A stretch of DNA of 44,054 nt from Wuchereria bancrofti (GCA_005281725.1 SSBO01000012.1:12367705-12411758), one strand, 5' to 3'; positions 11,765-22,953 are shown, counted from the stretch's first letter. The notes: a model not told the origin generated them from the sequence alone. Numbers and translations: made by a program.

Positions 11765-13066
11765 TGATAATTACAGGCAACGATAATAATAATAATTAGT
11801 AATAAATAATAAATCAGTGGTAATAGCAGTAGCAATGATAATTATAATGATCACAATAATAATTATAAACTTTTATGCCACAGTCTTATTTAAGCAAAAC
11901 TAGCAAAAGTATCAAGAATTCTGTATTCAAGAAAAAAGGCAACAAAAAAAGGAAATTAAGAACTAGCAAAATAATAGAAGTAAATAAAAAAGATCTGAAT
12001 AAATCGGATGACTTGAGATTTCTCATAACAAATAACTTTTATATTAATTGTTTACTTATCACAGTTTATCACATTTCAATTCACTGAAAGAAAATAAAAT
12101 GTGCAAAAATCATGCAGTTTGATTAATAATTTAACATGAACGAATGAATAACTTGTAAAAGTTAAAAATATACTAATATTGCAAAAATATTGAAGAATTA
12201 TATATTATTTGATGTTAGTGACAGCAATCTTGGTGACATTGATCATCATATTACTTGAATTTGACAACAATAATTATTTTTCTCTTCTAACACGAAAAAA
12301 TTCACAATTTTTTAATTTTAATTCTGCAGCGACAAAATGCCAATTACACCGTAAACCAACAATAACAATAATACCCACAGTAATAACGCCAAGTATAGCA
12401 ATACCAGCAAAATAAACGTAAAGAATTGGTGTACATTCACGACCAAACGTCAAATTTACCCACTGTTGAAATCCTAACCGTTGCTCCTGCAATATTATTT
12501 ATCAAATCATTTCATTCCTGTTTGTTGAAATAATACACATAAAATGATGCTATCCGTTTTCAAAAAGAAAATAAAAATTTGATTTTCTCAATTATTGCAG
12601 TAATCAACTTTGATAATTATTAACTGAATAAAATTGTTCAATTGTAATCGATAATTCTTCAAAAATAACAGCTTTTTATCGTTTATTTACTTTTTTTTCA
12701 ACATCTTTTGCTTATATTAACTAGAAAGTTAAATGATGCATGAGACTGAGCCTAAATTCTAGTTACTCTAATTTTTTATTGTTTTATAAAAATAAAGGAA
12801 AGAAAACAAACTAAGAATACCTGTGCAACCACATCTGATCCTAAAGTTTCAAAATCTAATGTTTATATCGCTTTCTTGATATTTTTACTATCAGGAGGAG
12901 GTGGAGGAGGCGGAGGAGTCACTAAATTAAGCGGTGTTTGCACATCAGCATCCATTTTTGACATTTTAGAATGTCACACAACTGATAATTGTCGCTATCA
13001 AATTTTGTTATATCCTGAAAAATCCTAACATGTATTGAAATTTTATTTTTTGCTATTATATGTTTT
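11765..13066 (-). repeat. Right arm of large imperfect inverted repeat containing X'
   Basis: This is the reverse-complement partner of 9455-10735. The similarity runs from the (AAT)n tract near 11785 to just before 13070, where the left arm is cut off by the N at 9454. The true repeat may therefore be longer. Confidence 0.88.
12274..12964 (-). pseudogene. Inverted copy X' of the small membrane protein, in-frame stop
   Basis: On the minus strand, exon 1 is 12964-12821 and exon 2 is 12486-12274, with splice sites matching those of X. Exon 1 starts MSKMDADVQTP and has a run of eight prolines. The codon at 12865-12863 is TAA where X has CAA (Gln), which would truncate the product to about 33 residues before the membrane segment. 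Exon 2 is fully open: EQRLGFQQW, RECTPILYVYFAG, a membrane stretch ending VGLRCNWHF, and an 18-residue tail (AAELKLKNCEFFRVRREK) that X lacks. The gene is tail-to-tail with the kinase, probably the ancestral position. It is most simply a pseudogene. A sequencing error or a segregating null allele is also possible. Confidence 0.72.
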
Positions 13067-13197
13067 TTTATATCTTCATGCTATCATAGGTTGAATATTG
13101 CACTAGTAATAATTGATACCAAATAATACAATGTTCTTTCTTGTTTTTCTATTTTTTTAGAACAATTATTGTCAATTAATAATAATTATCTAAAAAC

Positions 13198-13393
13198 AAT
13201 TAGAAATAATTTTTATATAAATAAGGAAATGAAATAATTGACTAATTATGTTCATGTTCAGTTCCCAATATATTAATAGAAATTGCACACCTGAGAAGTG
13301 CACAAATGTATTAGTGAAGTAACTTAATAGGATATGAAATAATATATTAGAGAATTATTCATTTCCTTATTTATATAAAAAATATTTCTAATT
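13198..13393. repeat. MITE-like fold-back element with ~40-bp inverted arms
   Basis: The left arm 13198-13238 (AATTAGAAATAATTTTTATA...) and the right arm 13353-13393 are reverse complements with two or three differences, around a ~114-bp loop. The arms begin and end in AATTAG/CTAATT. No transposase is present. This could be a non-autonomous DNA element or a chance AT-rich inverted repeat, though 40-bp arms favour the former. Confidence 0.6.
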
Positions 13394-13492
13394 ACATATA
13401 TTATGAAAAAAAAACGGATGCATGCATAAGCAAATAAGTTAAATAATGTTTGCATGCTATGAAATGAAACTTAATAGGTACTATTAAATATT

Positions 13493-13541
13493 AATAATTA
13501 GGTGTTAAGAGAATATGAATAATTAGGTGTTAAGAGAATAT
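13493..13541. repeat. 25-bp tandem duplication
   Basis: The unit AATAATTAGGTGTTAAGAGA plus ATATG is present twice (13493-13517 and 13518-13541). A related TTAATAGGTATTAAGAGA follows at about 13543-13562. Confidence 0.85.
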
Positions 13542-14525
13542 ACCTTAATAGGTATTAAGAGAGCTTTAACTTCTTTAACATCATAATTTAAGCCAACATT
13601 TGTATTTTTCACCAATTTTTTCTTTTTTTCATTTAGAAACCGAAAAAGGAAATATTTTTAAGAGTTTTAAATACTAATATTTTTAAAAAAAGCAGAAAAA
13701 TATTTATGGAAGAAAGATTAAAGAGCATTTGTATGCATAAATTTAGCTTCCAAATTGATAATTTTGAAAATCATTCGAAACAAGATGAATAAACGAAATG
13801 TAATAGTTCCGCTGGAAATTCCCATCTGATAGTATCCACTCAGTAATAATCAAATTTATTTTTCTTTTTCATTGACCAATTAATATCAATATGTAACATT
13901 AAGTAACATTTAATTTAAACAATAACAATAAATAAATCGGCATAACACTTCACTTTTCCCTATCATTTTATCAATTGTAAGCAAAATTTTCAATAATAAT
14001 AAAAAAATTGTACAGAAGTAATGAAACCACCAGCGTTGAAAATAAGCTGTTTACAATGATGTTAATTTCTGTTTTTTCTTTTCTTAATGAAAAAAGTTAG
14101 ATTTGATAGAGAAAAAAAAATGCTTCAACTTTTCACCTATTTGTTAAGGTAGAGAAATAAGGAATGAAAAAAAAATCTCTAATTTTTATATTTTGATCTT
14201 AAAACGGTGATGAAAATGCTCCTATAATACAATTAAATAAATTGACGATAGGTTATTAGCTTGCTTTTATACCGCACAATTCATTTCCTATAATTTGCGA
14301 TCTTACAAAAACATCCCATTTCCTTTTCAGTATTTCCTGTTTTAGATCCTTAACTTTTTATACTACTATCCCACTTGATACTTCCAAAAGAACTAAAACA
14401 ATATGAATTTTAAAAATGGTCTACCTCACTTGAAATGCCGGCACAAAACATAATTAATATAAACAGAAAATTTATTCGTTTTTCTGGAACAGCTCAAATT
14501 TAACTTTGTCCCTTCCACTTAACAG

Positions 14526-14683
14526 ATACAGTTCCAGCACTTACCTATAGCATTTGGCTAATAATTCATGACCATATACGCTACCCGAAATTATTAGCTT
14601 CATCTGCCATTGGGAATATCCAAGATTTATATTTGAAAGTTTATAACGACACTACAGAGCGAAAAATTTTACCATTAGAGTAG
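14526..14683 (+). CDS. Possible terminal exon, unrecognised protein
   Basis: After an acceptor CTTAACAG a frame stays open for 51 codons (TVPALTYSIWLIIHDHIRYPKLL...) and ends in TAG at 14681, with AATAAA at 14767-14772. The base composition is less AT-rich than the surroundings. I could not find matching upstream exons. The opposite strand is also open here (KLIISGSVYGHELLAKCYR) and ends at a good donor, AG|GTAAGTG, so either strand or neither may be coding. It may be a decayed gene or a transposon fragment. Confidence 0.3.
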
Positions 14684-15383
14684 TATTTTCACCATTTTTG
14701 ATATATTTTGTAAATTTATCAATTAGTTTTGTAACTTTCATATAAATAATTCGAGTGATTGATTGGAATAAATTTATATAGAAAAAAAGTTGCGAATTTC
14801 AACCCAATGAAATGTATAGCAAAATGTATCATATCATTATTGTTTATAAGTGAAAATCTCGCCACGTTCTCAAAAAAAAGACGAATTCACCGAAAACATA
14901 AAAAATCTCTATGAACAGCGATGCATTTTAATACACATACAACGATAGCAACACTTAAGAAAATTTAGCCTGGGTATTAGTGGCAAAGCAAGATCAACTA
15001 ATAACACTTAAATTTCAACCCAATGAAAAATATAGCTATGTTTCATAAGATGTCAACCAACGAAGCTTAATTAACTTCATGTTTTAAATTTCAAACAGTT
15101 AACAAAAAAATCAAACAGCTTGTTTACACGACCAAAACTGTGAAGAATCTGCGAAAAATACTTTGCATTGAACAATAATCAAACAATCATTTCTAATGGA
15201 ATAAATATACTATAAACAAGTTAAGAAACATGCAACAATGATATAAAAAAAAGGATGAAAGAAAACAGACATGAAATCAAAGGTCACTACTTCCACATAT
15301 TAAAAAAGTTTATGACCTCATTAAATCGATACATGACCTCATTTAGAACCATCTTAACAAATTGTTCATTTCCCCCCCCCCAG
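14684..15383. other. Region without a supported gene
   Basis: The phrase TTTCAACCCAATGAAA recurs at about 14798 and 15013 with similar flanks, suggesting an old dispersed or tandem repeat. There is a run of eleven C at 15372-15381 or so. No gene was seen. Confidence 0.5.
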
Positions 15384-15469
15384 GTGAGATTAATAACAAT
15401 TCTAATATCGCCAAAAAGAATCTACACAGCGTCGGCCGCCGGCAAATTTCTTCAAATTTCAAAAAATAG
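15384..15469 (+). CDS. Weak exon candidate, unrecognised
   Basis: This stretch is preceded by a C-run ending CAG and followed by GTGATT. It is open for 28 codons plus two bases (VRLITILISPKRIYTASAAG...). The segment GCGTCGGCCGCCGGCAAAT is unusually GC-rich for the window. Its end phase would fit exon candidate A. This could instead be part of a repeat. Confidence 0.2.
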
Positions 15470-15774
15470 GTGATTTTTGAAATTTAAACTTAATTCGCTT
15501 ACTAAAATTTAAACATTCTTAGAATTCATGTGCTTTTGCAATCCATTCACCGATCGATAGACTGCAAAAAATTCATGTCGCGAAAGACAAAATGAGAGAA
15601 AGAGACACACAACTTAAAATCAATCTATGTTATATACCTATTACGTTTAAGTAGTCAAAGTAGTAAAGTAATACAATAATGAGTGGTACAGGGTGAAATA
15701 CACGTAAAAAGATTGCTTGAACCACTAAAAAAAATAGTTAACCGTAAAATAAGCAATCAAAATTGAAAATCAAA

Positions 15775-15957
15775 TTATACTTTCAAATGGTTTAGGGCAA
15801 AAACTTGAAGAGGATGATTACTGAAGAGTGGATGATTATCCAGAAAAGGAATATCAAAGGGATCTTCTCGAAACTTACCTTGAACTAATAAAATCTTTTT
15901 TTGTCCGGCGAATCCTTTTTGAAATGTTTTCTGTATATCACCACAAACACCTTCCAT
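15775..15957 (-). CDS. Short coding-like frame next to LTR-like sequence
   Basis: The minus-strand frame starts at ATG, MEGVCGDIQKTFQKGFAGQK, and continues to 60 residues, with a donor-like CAAG|GTAAGT in the middle. It lies directly downstream, in the minus sense, of the putative LTR and primer-binding-like site, where a gag start would sit. No conserved gag or pol motif is visible. It is probably a relic of a mobile element or a fragment of an unrecognised gene. Confidence 0.25.
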   Translation of the reverse strand: MEGVCGDIQKTFQKGFAGQKKILLVQGKFREDPFDIPFLDNHPLFSNHPLQVFALNHLKV

Positions 15958-15967
15958 CTAAGCTGAT

Positions 15968-15984
15968 GTCCTGAATCGGGTCCA
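15968..15984 (-). other. Primer-binding-site-like 17-mer
   Basis: On the minus strand the 17-mer begins TGG (TGGACCCGATTCAGGAC), so its complement ends in CCA like a tRNA 3' end. It lies four bases beyond the putative LTR end at 15989. The tRNA is not identified. Confidence 0.3.
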
Positions 15985-15988
15985 ACTA

Positions 15989-16530
15989 TGCGAATATTTG
16001 AATTAGTACGCCTATAATGATAAATAGTNAAGCAATAGTACAACAACTTGATAGAGAATTGAAACTGAACTCTTCTGGTTCTGGTTCTTGGTAAAAAACA
16101 CACAATGCCCCTTTCAACGAAGGTAACCTCCTTATATAGCAAGCAATATGTGTAAACAAAGTATATGATTTACAATATGAAGTTGACCTACCGAAAGAGT
16201 AATCGGTCTAACAAAGAGCTGTTGACCTGGTTTACAAGCAAATCTATTTATTAGTTGACAAACCGCAAAGAACATCAGTTAAGCAAGAGTTGTTAACCTC
16301 ATAGATTCAAAGATAATTTACAATCAGTGGCGACACAACAATGGGGTCAACTAAATGAGGAGCTGATACTTGTAAACAATATGTAAAAGATTTACAGGTT
16401 AAACTTAAGATTGGAAACAAAGAGTCCAAAGAATAAACATTATTGAAAAAAATTTTATAGAACATATTTCTTAATCATATTCACAAGTCTCATATAAGAT
16501 TTTGGAGTCGCGATATTAAAATCCGCGACA
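15989..16530 (-). mobile_element. Putative LTR relic (~540 bp)
   Basis: Read on the minus strand, the block starts TGTCGCGG at 16530 and ends TTCGCA at 15989, so it has the TG...CA ends of an LTR. It contains a TATA-like box (GCTATATAAG, 16140-16131). It is followed by a primer-binding-like site and a short frame. Its base composition differs from the AT-rich surroundings. I did not find a second LTR or any reverse transcriptase, so this would be a solo or truncated element. There is one N at 16029 with no duplicated flanks. Confidence 0.35.
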
Positions 16531-16627
16531 AGTTTATCAATTTTATTGAATCATTCATTCCAACGATTCTATCTAATCCTATCTTTTTTCATGAAAGAAA
16601 TTTACAATTTTCAACTTACTTTATCTT

Positions 16628-17928
16628 ACTTTCTAACTGAATGCTTCTTACATTTTAAGCTAATTTTAACTATCCAAAAAAATGTGTATCTTTTTTCAAC
16701 ATTTTATAAAAATATATTATCCATACTTTTCTTTTAATTTCTAAGTTTACTTCTACGCATATATTCCTACTAAAATTATCAAATTTTTTCCTTCATTTAA
16801 TTCTATCTTTTCATTCTTGAACTTTTTCATTCAATGATAATACCTTAGTAAATCGTTCAAAACTTTTTCATAAAATATCATAATGAAAATATTATCAGTA
16901 ATTTACTAGAATATATTATCAATAGTGAAGATGTTATCAATAGTTTAGTAGATTACTTAAATTAAGTTTTGCTTAAATTAAATTTTGCTAAGAAAAATGA
17001 ATTATACATTGATTTACTGATCTAATTTAGATTTTTCGATAAATTAAACAAATTCCGATATTATATATCACAACTCTACTGCAATGATAAATAATTTAAA
17101 TTAAATTTTGTTAAGAAAAATGAATTTTGCAAACAGAAAAATAAGCAACGTAAATGCGAATTTAAACCATGTTGCCTTCAATAAAAAAAAAGAAAAATTC
17201 GATGGTATTATTTAGAGATTTGAAAGCATTTCATGTTTATCTATTATCATTCAATATTTTATTCAAAACTTTTATTTGATCGCTAATTTAATTCCAATTA
17301 CAAATTTAAAAGTTTTTTTTTTCATTCTTTTCTTATTTTGCAACTAATAAAAGTGGTATTTCGATTTTTTTTATTTATAGCTAGAATTAAATTAGTTGAT
17401 GTTATGTCCCAATTATTTCTACTGCAAATGAGAAATAATTTTTAGCTAATGGAATAATTTCTTTTTTCTAATGGAATAATTTCTTTTTTTTTTTGAAATT
17501 CTCATTGACAAAGATTTTATATTTCAGGATATTTTCAATAAAAAATTTTTTAGAAAAGAAATTTTTTAAGAATTTTACAAAAATAATATAAAATGAAAAT
17601 AATTCGAGGAGAAAAATTTTCAAAAATTTCAATCAAGATTTGCATTACTGATATTGAAGTTTAAGTAGAAAGATGAAATATTTGAAATAAATAAAAAAAA
17701 AATTAAAATTGACGCAACTCTTTAAAAATGATTTTTCTGTCAAATCGATTTAACACTTTGGCAGTATTTCAAATCAATTTAACAGATTTTGTCCGGAAAT
17801 AAGCTTAAATTGATTTAAATGAGTTAAGTGTAAGAATTTAGCTGAATAATTGTTCTTTCACTTTTTCCTTCTATAATTGTCTCAAAATAACAATTATTTT
17901 GCTTGATTTGAAACTGAAAAAATTGACA
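16628..17928. repeat. 1301-bp direct duplicate, copy 1 (probable contig overlap)
   Basis: This copy matches 17930-19230 with no difference noticed in the parts compared. The two are separated by a single N at 17929. Its content is AT-rich with no gene. Confidence 0.93.
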
Positions 17929-17929
17929 N

Positions 17930-19230
17930 ACTTTCTAACTGAATGCTTCTTACATTTTAAGCTAATTTTAACTATCCAAAAAAATGTGTATCTTTTTTCA
18001 ACATTTTATAAAAATATATTATCCATACTTTTCTTTTAATTTCTAAGTTTACTTCTACGCATATATTCCTACTAAAATTATCAAATTTTTTCCTTCATTT
18101 AATTCTATCTTTTCATTCTTGAACTTTTTCATTCAATGATAATACCTTAGTAAATCGTTCAAAACTTTTTCATAAAATATCATAATGAAAATATTATCAG
18201 TAATTTACTAGAATATATTATCAATAGTGAAGATGTTATCAATAGTTTAGTAGATTACTTAAATTAAGTTTTGCTTAAATTAAATTTTGCTAAGAAAAAT
18301 GAATTATACATTGATTTACTGATCTAATTTAGATTTTTCGATAAATTAAACAAATTCCGATATTATATATCACAACTCTACTGCAATGATAAATAATTTA
18401 AATTAAATTTTGTTAAGAAAAATGAATTTTGCAAACAGAAAAATAAGCAACGTAAATGCGAATTTAAACCATGTTGCCTTCAATAAAAAAAAAGAAAAAT
18501 TCGATGGTATTATTTAGAGATTTGAAAGCATTTCATGTTTATCTATTATCATTCAATATTTTATTCAAAACTTTTATTTGATCGCTAATTTAATTCCAAT
18601 TACAAATTTAAAAGTTTTTTTTTTCATTCTTTTCTTATTTTGCAACTAATAAAAGTGGTATTTCGATTTTTTTTATTTATAGCTAGAATTAAATTAGTTG
18701 ATGTTATGTCCCAATTATTTCTACTGCAAATGAGAAATAATTTTTAGCTAATGGAATAATTTCTTTTTTCTAATGGAATAATTTCTTTTTTTTTTTGAAA
18801 TTCTCATTGACAAAGATTTTATATTTCAGGATATTTTCAATAAAAAATTTTTTAGAAAAGAAATTTTTTAAGAATTTTACAAAAATAATATAAAATGAAA
18901 ATAATTCGAGGAGAAAAATTTTCAAAAATTTCAATCAAGATTTGCATTACTGATATTGAAGTTTAAGTAGAAAGATGAAATATTTGAAATAAATAAAAAA
19001 AAAATTAAAATTGACGCAACTCTTTAAAAATGATTTTTCTGTCAAATCGATTTAACACTTTGGCAGTATTTCAAATCAATTTAACAGATTTTGTCCGGAA
19101 ATAAGCTTAAATTGATTTAAATGAGTTAAGTGTAAGAATTTAGCTGAATAATTGTTCTTTCACTTTTTCCTTCTATAATTGTCTCAAAATAACAATTATT
19201 TTGCTTGATTTGAAACTGAAAAAATTGACA
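17930..19230. repeat. 1301-bp direct duplicate, copy 2
   Basis: This copy starts immediately after the N and ends where unique sequence resumes (ATTTCTGATC). No gene was seen in it. Confidence 0.93.
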
Positions 19231-20463
19231 ATTTCTGATCAATCAGCACAGATTTTTAATAAGTTAAAAATATCAAAGAAAAAATAAAAGAAAAATAGAG
19301 GAAAAATGCGGAAAAATTTAAAGGAAAAACTTAAAAAATCAAAAATTTTTTCAAAGAATTTAAAATAAACAAATTACAGAATGCATTTAAAAGAACCAAA
19401 AAATGGAAAAAAAAATCTGATAGCCAAGAAAACGATACCCTATGAATTTATACGCTAAAAATCCTTCTAAATAACAAATATTTTTTTAAATCATAAATTC
19501 TTTAACTATATTTGACATATGGCCAAGAAAAAAAATTGAAATAATATTAGGCTTAAAATATTTATTAGTAATTCTAACGTATGTACTACAAAATTATCTT
19601 TCGCTGATAAATTCATCTTCGTTATAAATAAAAATTAGCCTAAAATATTTTGAATGAAAATGAGAGAGGGACAAGAATAGAGAAAGAAAAAAAAAACGAA
19701 ACAATTATGTATATGTACAAGAAATGTCGGAAATAATTACATATTTGAAAAGTAATAATTCATAACAATGATCATTTCGTACTTTTAAACTATTTGTCAC
19801 AATCATTTAAGTCTTTCATTTGAATTCATAATTCTTTCACTTTAATGCATGCATGCAATGCAATAAAGTGCAATGTAATCTATGATATATTTGTATTTTG
19901 TCATAGTTTGACTATAATCATTTGATGCAATCATTTATTTTTTATTAAAAAAATCTTTGTTTTAGAAAAGAAAGTATAAAAAAGAAGGATGAAATTCTTT
20001 TCTTAAAGATTGCTTTTTTAAATTTATTCTAATTTTTTTTGCCAAATTTTTTGACATATTATATTTACTGCAGAATGAAGAAGAAAAATTGAATTTTTTT
20101 ATTTAAAAAATTTTTTTGGAACAGGAAAAGAAAGCATTACTTTATTACATTCTAAATAATACATTTATTCACCATTATATCATTGCTAATTGGAATGTTT
20201 GTTTGAAATTTTAAAATAAGAAATAAAACTTTACATTTTTTAAAAAATAAAAGGGATTTGGTTTTGTTCTTTTTCTCTTTTCATTTTTGAAATTAACTTG
20301 CCAATATACTTTATATTTTTTTCCCATAGATTATCATATTGCTTAAATTTGCTTAGAGAGTAGAAGAAATGAGAAAGAGAAAGAGAGAGGGAAAAAGCGA
20401 GCATATATGAAATGAAAAAAGGCAAAGTGTTAAAATTCACACTTTGAAAAGTAAATTATTCCA

Positions 20464-20508
20464 GCAATTATATATATTTCGTTGACCAAATGAAATATAT
20501 ATAATTGC
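20464..20508. repeat. Perfect 17-bp hairpin
   Basis: The arm GCAATTATATATATTTC (20464-20480) and its exact reverse complement (20492-20508) flank an 11-base loop. The duplicate is at 22512-22556. It could fold in DNA or RNA. The stem is too short for a typical microRNA precursor. Confidence 0.8.
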
Positions 20509-20794
20509 AGGCATTCTTTTCCATACTGTGTAAAATATAATGCCATTATGTTTTGATTATAAAAAATTAGATTTATTATTTTTCAAATTTGTTTAATAAT
20601 GAATTGCTTAACTTTTTATAACGATTAATTAAAAAGAATTAAATTTACAATTATCATCTGGTTAAATTCTTCATTAATCCCTAAATTCTTTATTTTTCTT
20701 CAATTGTTTTATTATTTTTTTTTATTATGATTTTTATTATTGTGTTACTTTTGTCCTGAAAGGTTGTCGTTGATTTGTGAAATATTATATTTAG

Positions 20795-20887
20795 AAAGGC
20801 TTATCTTAATTGTTATATTCCGCACGTAACGATGAAGATAGTAAGCGTCAGATACGTTACTATTTATAATACGGCAGTGAAATTATT
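20795..20887 (+). CDS. Exon candidate A, duplicate copy 1
   Basis: An acceptor ATATTTAG is followed by 93 bases open in one frame (KAYLNCYIPHVTMKIVSVRYVTIYNTAVKL) and a strong donor GTAAGT. The protein is not recognised. This copy lies in an assembly-duplicated block. See the copy at 22843-22935. Confidence 0.35.
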
Positions 20888-20906
20888 GTAAGTTTATTCT
20901 TATAAN

Positions 20907-21390
20907 ATGCAATGCAATAAAGTGCAATGTAATCTATGATATATTTGTATTTTGTCATAGTTTGACTATAATCATTTGATGCAATCATTTATTTTTTATT
21001 AAAAAAANNNNNNNNNNNNNNNNNNNNNNNNNNNNNNNNNNNNNNNNNNNNNNNNNNNNNNNNNNNNNNNNNNNNNNNNNNNNNNNNNNNNNNNNNNNNN
21101 NNNNNNNNNNNNNNNNNNNNNNNNNNNNNNNNNNNNNNNNNNNNNNNNNNNNNNNNNNNNNNNNNNNNNNNNNNNNNNNNNNNNNNNNNNNNNNNNNNNN
21201 NNNNNNNNNNNNNNNNNNNNNNNNNNNNNNNNNNNNNNNNNNNNNNNNNNNNNNNNNNNNNNNNNNNNNNNNNNNNNNNNNNNNNNNNNNNNNNNNNNNN
21301 NNTACATTTTTTAAAAAATAAAAGGGATTTGGTTTTGTTCTTTTTCTCTTTTCATTTTTGAAATTAACTTGCCAATATACTTTATATTTT
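20907..21390. repeat. Third, gapped partial copy of the 1562-bp block
   Basis: Positions 20907-21007 match 19853-19953 and 21303-21390 match 20232-20319. A small contig with an internal gap was placed between two copies of its own sequence. It has an N on each side (20906, 21391). Confidence 0.93.
21008..21302. other. Assembly gap of 295 N
   Basis: The sequence on the two sides aligns to copies 1 and 2, where the missing stretch is 278 bases (19954-20231). The gap can therefore be filled from within the window, and its stated length is 17 too long. Confidence 0.97.
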
Positions 21391-21391
21391 N

Positions 21392-22953
21392 AATTTTTTC
21401 AAAGAATTTAAAATAAACAAATTACAGAATGCATTTAAAAGAACCAAAAAATGGAAAAAAAAATCTGATAGCCAAGAAAACGATACCCTATGAATTTATA
21501 CGCTAAAAATCCTTCTAAATAACAAATATTTTTTTAAATCATAAATTCTTTAACTATATTTGACATATGGCCAAGAAAAAAAATTGAAATAATATTAGGC
21601 TTAAAATATTTATTAGTAATTCTAACGTATGTACTACAAAATTATCTTTCGCTGATAAATTCATCTTCGTTATAAATAAAAATTAGCCTAAAATATTTTG
21701 AATGAAAATGAGAGAGGGACAAGAATAGAGAAAGAAAAAAAAAACGAAACAATTATGTATATGTACAAGAAATGTCGGAAATAATTACATATTTGAAAAG
21801 TAATAATTCATAACAATGATCATTTCGTACTTTTAAACTATTTGTCACAATCATTTAAGTCTTTCATTTGAATTCATAATTCTTTCACTTTAATGCATGC
21901 ATGCAATGCAATAAAGTGCAATGTAATCTATGATATATTTGTATTTTGTCATAGTTTGACTATAATCATTTGATGCAATCATTTATTTTTTATTAAAAAA
22001 ATCTTTGTTTTAGAAAAGAAAGTATAAAAAAGAAGGATGAAATTCTTTTCTTAAAGATTGCTTTTTTAAATTTATTCTAATTTTTTTTGCCAAATTTTTT
22101 GACATATTATATTTACTGCAGAATGAAGAAGAAAAATTGAATTTTTTTATTTAAAAAATTTTTTTGGAACAGGAAAAGAAAGCATTACTTTATTACATTC
22201 TAAATAATACATTTATTCACCATTATATCATTGCTAATTGGAATGTTTGTTTGAAATTTTAAAATAAGAAATAAAACTTTACATTTTTTAAAAAATAAAA
22301 GGGATTTGGTTTTGTTCTTTTTCTCTTTTCATTTTTGAAATTAACTTGCCAATATACTTTATATTTTTTTCCCATAGATTATCATATTGCTTAAATTTGC
22401 TTAGAGAGTAGAAGAAATGAGAAAGAGAAAGAGAGAGGGAAAAAGCGAGCATATATGAAATGAAAAAAGGCAAAGTGTTAAAATTCACACTTTGAAAAGT
22501 AAATTATTCCAGCAATTATATATATTTCGTTGACCAAATGAAATATATATAATTGCAGGCATTCTTTTCCATACTGTGTAAAATATAATGCCATTATGTT
22601 TTGATTATAAAAAATTAGATTTATTATTTTTCAAATTTGTTTAATAATGAATTGCTTAACTTTTTATAACGATTAATTAAAAAGAATTAAATTTACAATT
22701 ATCATCTGGTTAAATTCTTCATTAATCCCTAAATTCTTTATTTTTCTTCAATTGTTTTATTATTTTTTTTTATTATGATTTTTATTATTGTGTTACTTTT
22801 GTCCTGAAAGGTTGTCGTTGATTTGTGAAATATTATATTTAGAAAGGCTTATCTTAATTGTTATATTCCGCACGTAACGATGAAGATAGTAAGCGTCAGA
22901 TACGTTACTATTTATAATACGGCAGTGAAATTATTGTAAGTTTATTCTTATAA
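21392..22953. repeat. 1562-bp direct duplicate, copy 2
   Basis: This copy matches 19344-20905 and continues into unique sequence at 22954. It is the copy to keep for annotation. Confidence 0.93.
22843..22935 (+). CDS. Exon candidate A (preferred copy), unrecognised protein
   Basis: The acceptor AG is at 22841-22842 and the donor GTAAGT at 22936. Only one frame is open through the 93 bases. It needs two bases from the previous exon and leaves two for the next, which fits exon B at 36269. An internal donor, ATA|GTAAGC at 22889, would instead end in phase 0 and fit exon C at 25468. No domain is visible in the 31 residues. It is an isolated exon in a long AT-rich stretch, so it remains a prediction. 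Confidence 0.35.

Larger units (their letters stand above)
13067..14525. other. AT-rich region with small repeats, no firm gene
   Basis: Besides the hairpin element and the 25-bp duplication listed separately, I see only AT-rich DNA. A short open stretch after CAG near 14013 (SNETTSVENKLFTMM) is too short to call. Confidence 0.6.
19344..20905. repeat. 1562-bp direct duplicate, copy 1
   Basis: This copy matches 21392-22953. It contains a perfect hairpin (20464-20508) and exon candidate A (20795-20887), and ends at the N at 20906. Confidence 0.93.

Noticed and set aside
20999..21307. Long minus-strand frame at the gap
   Set aside because: It consists of unknown bases only.
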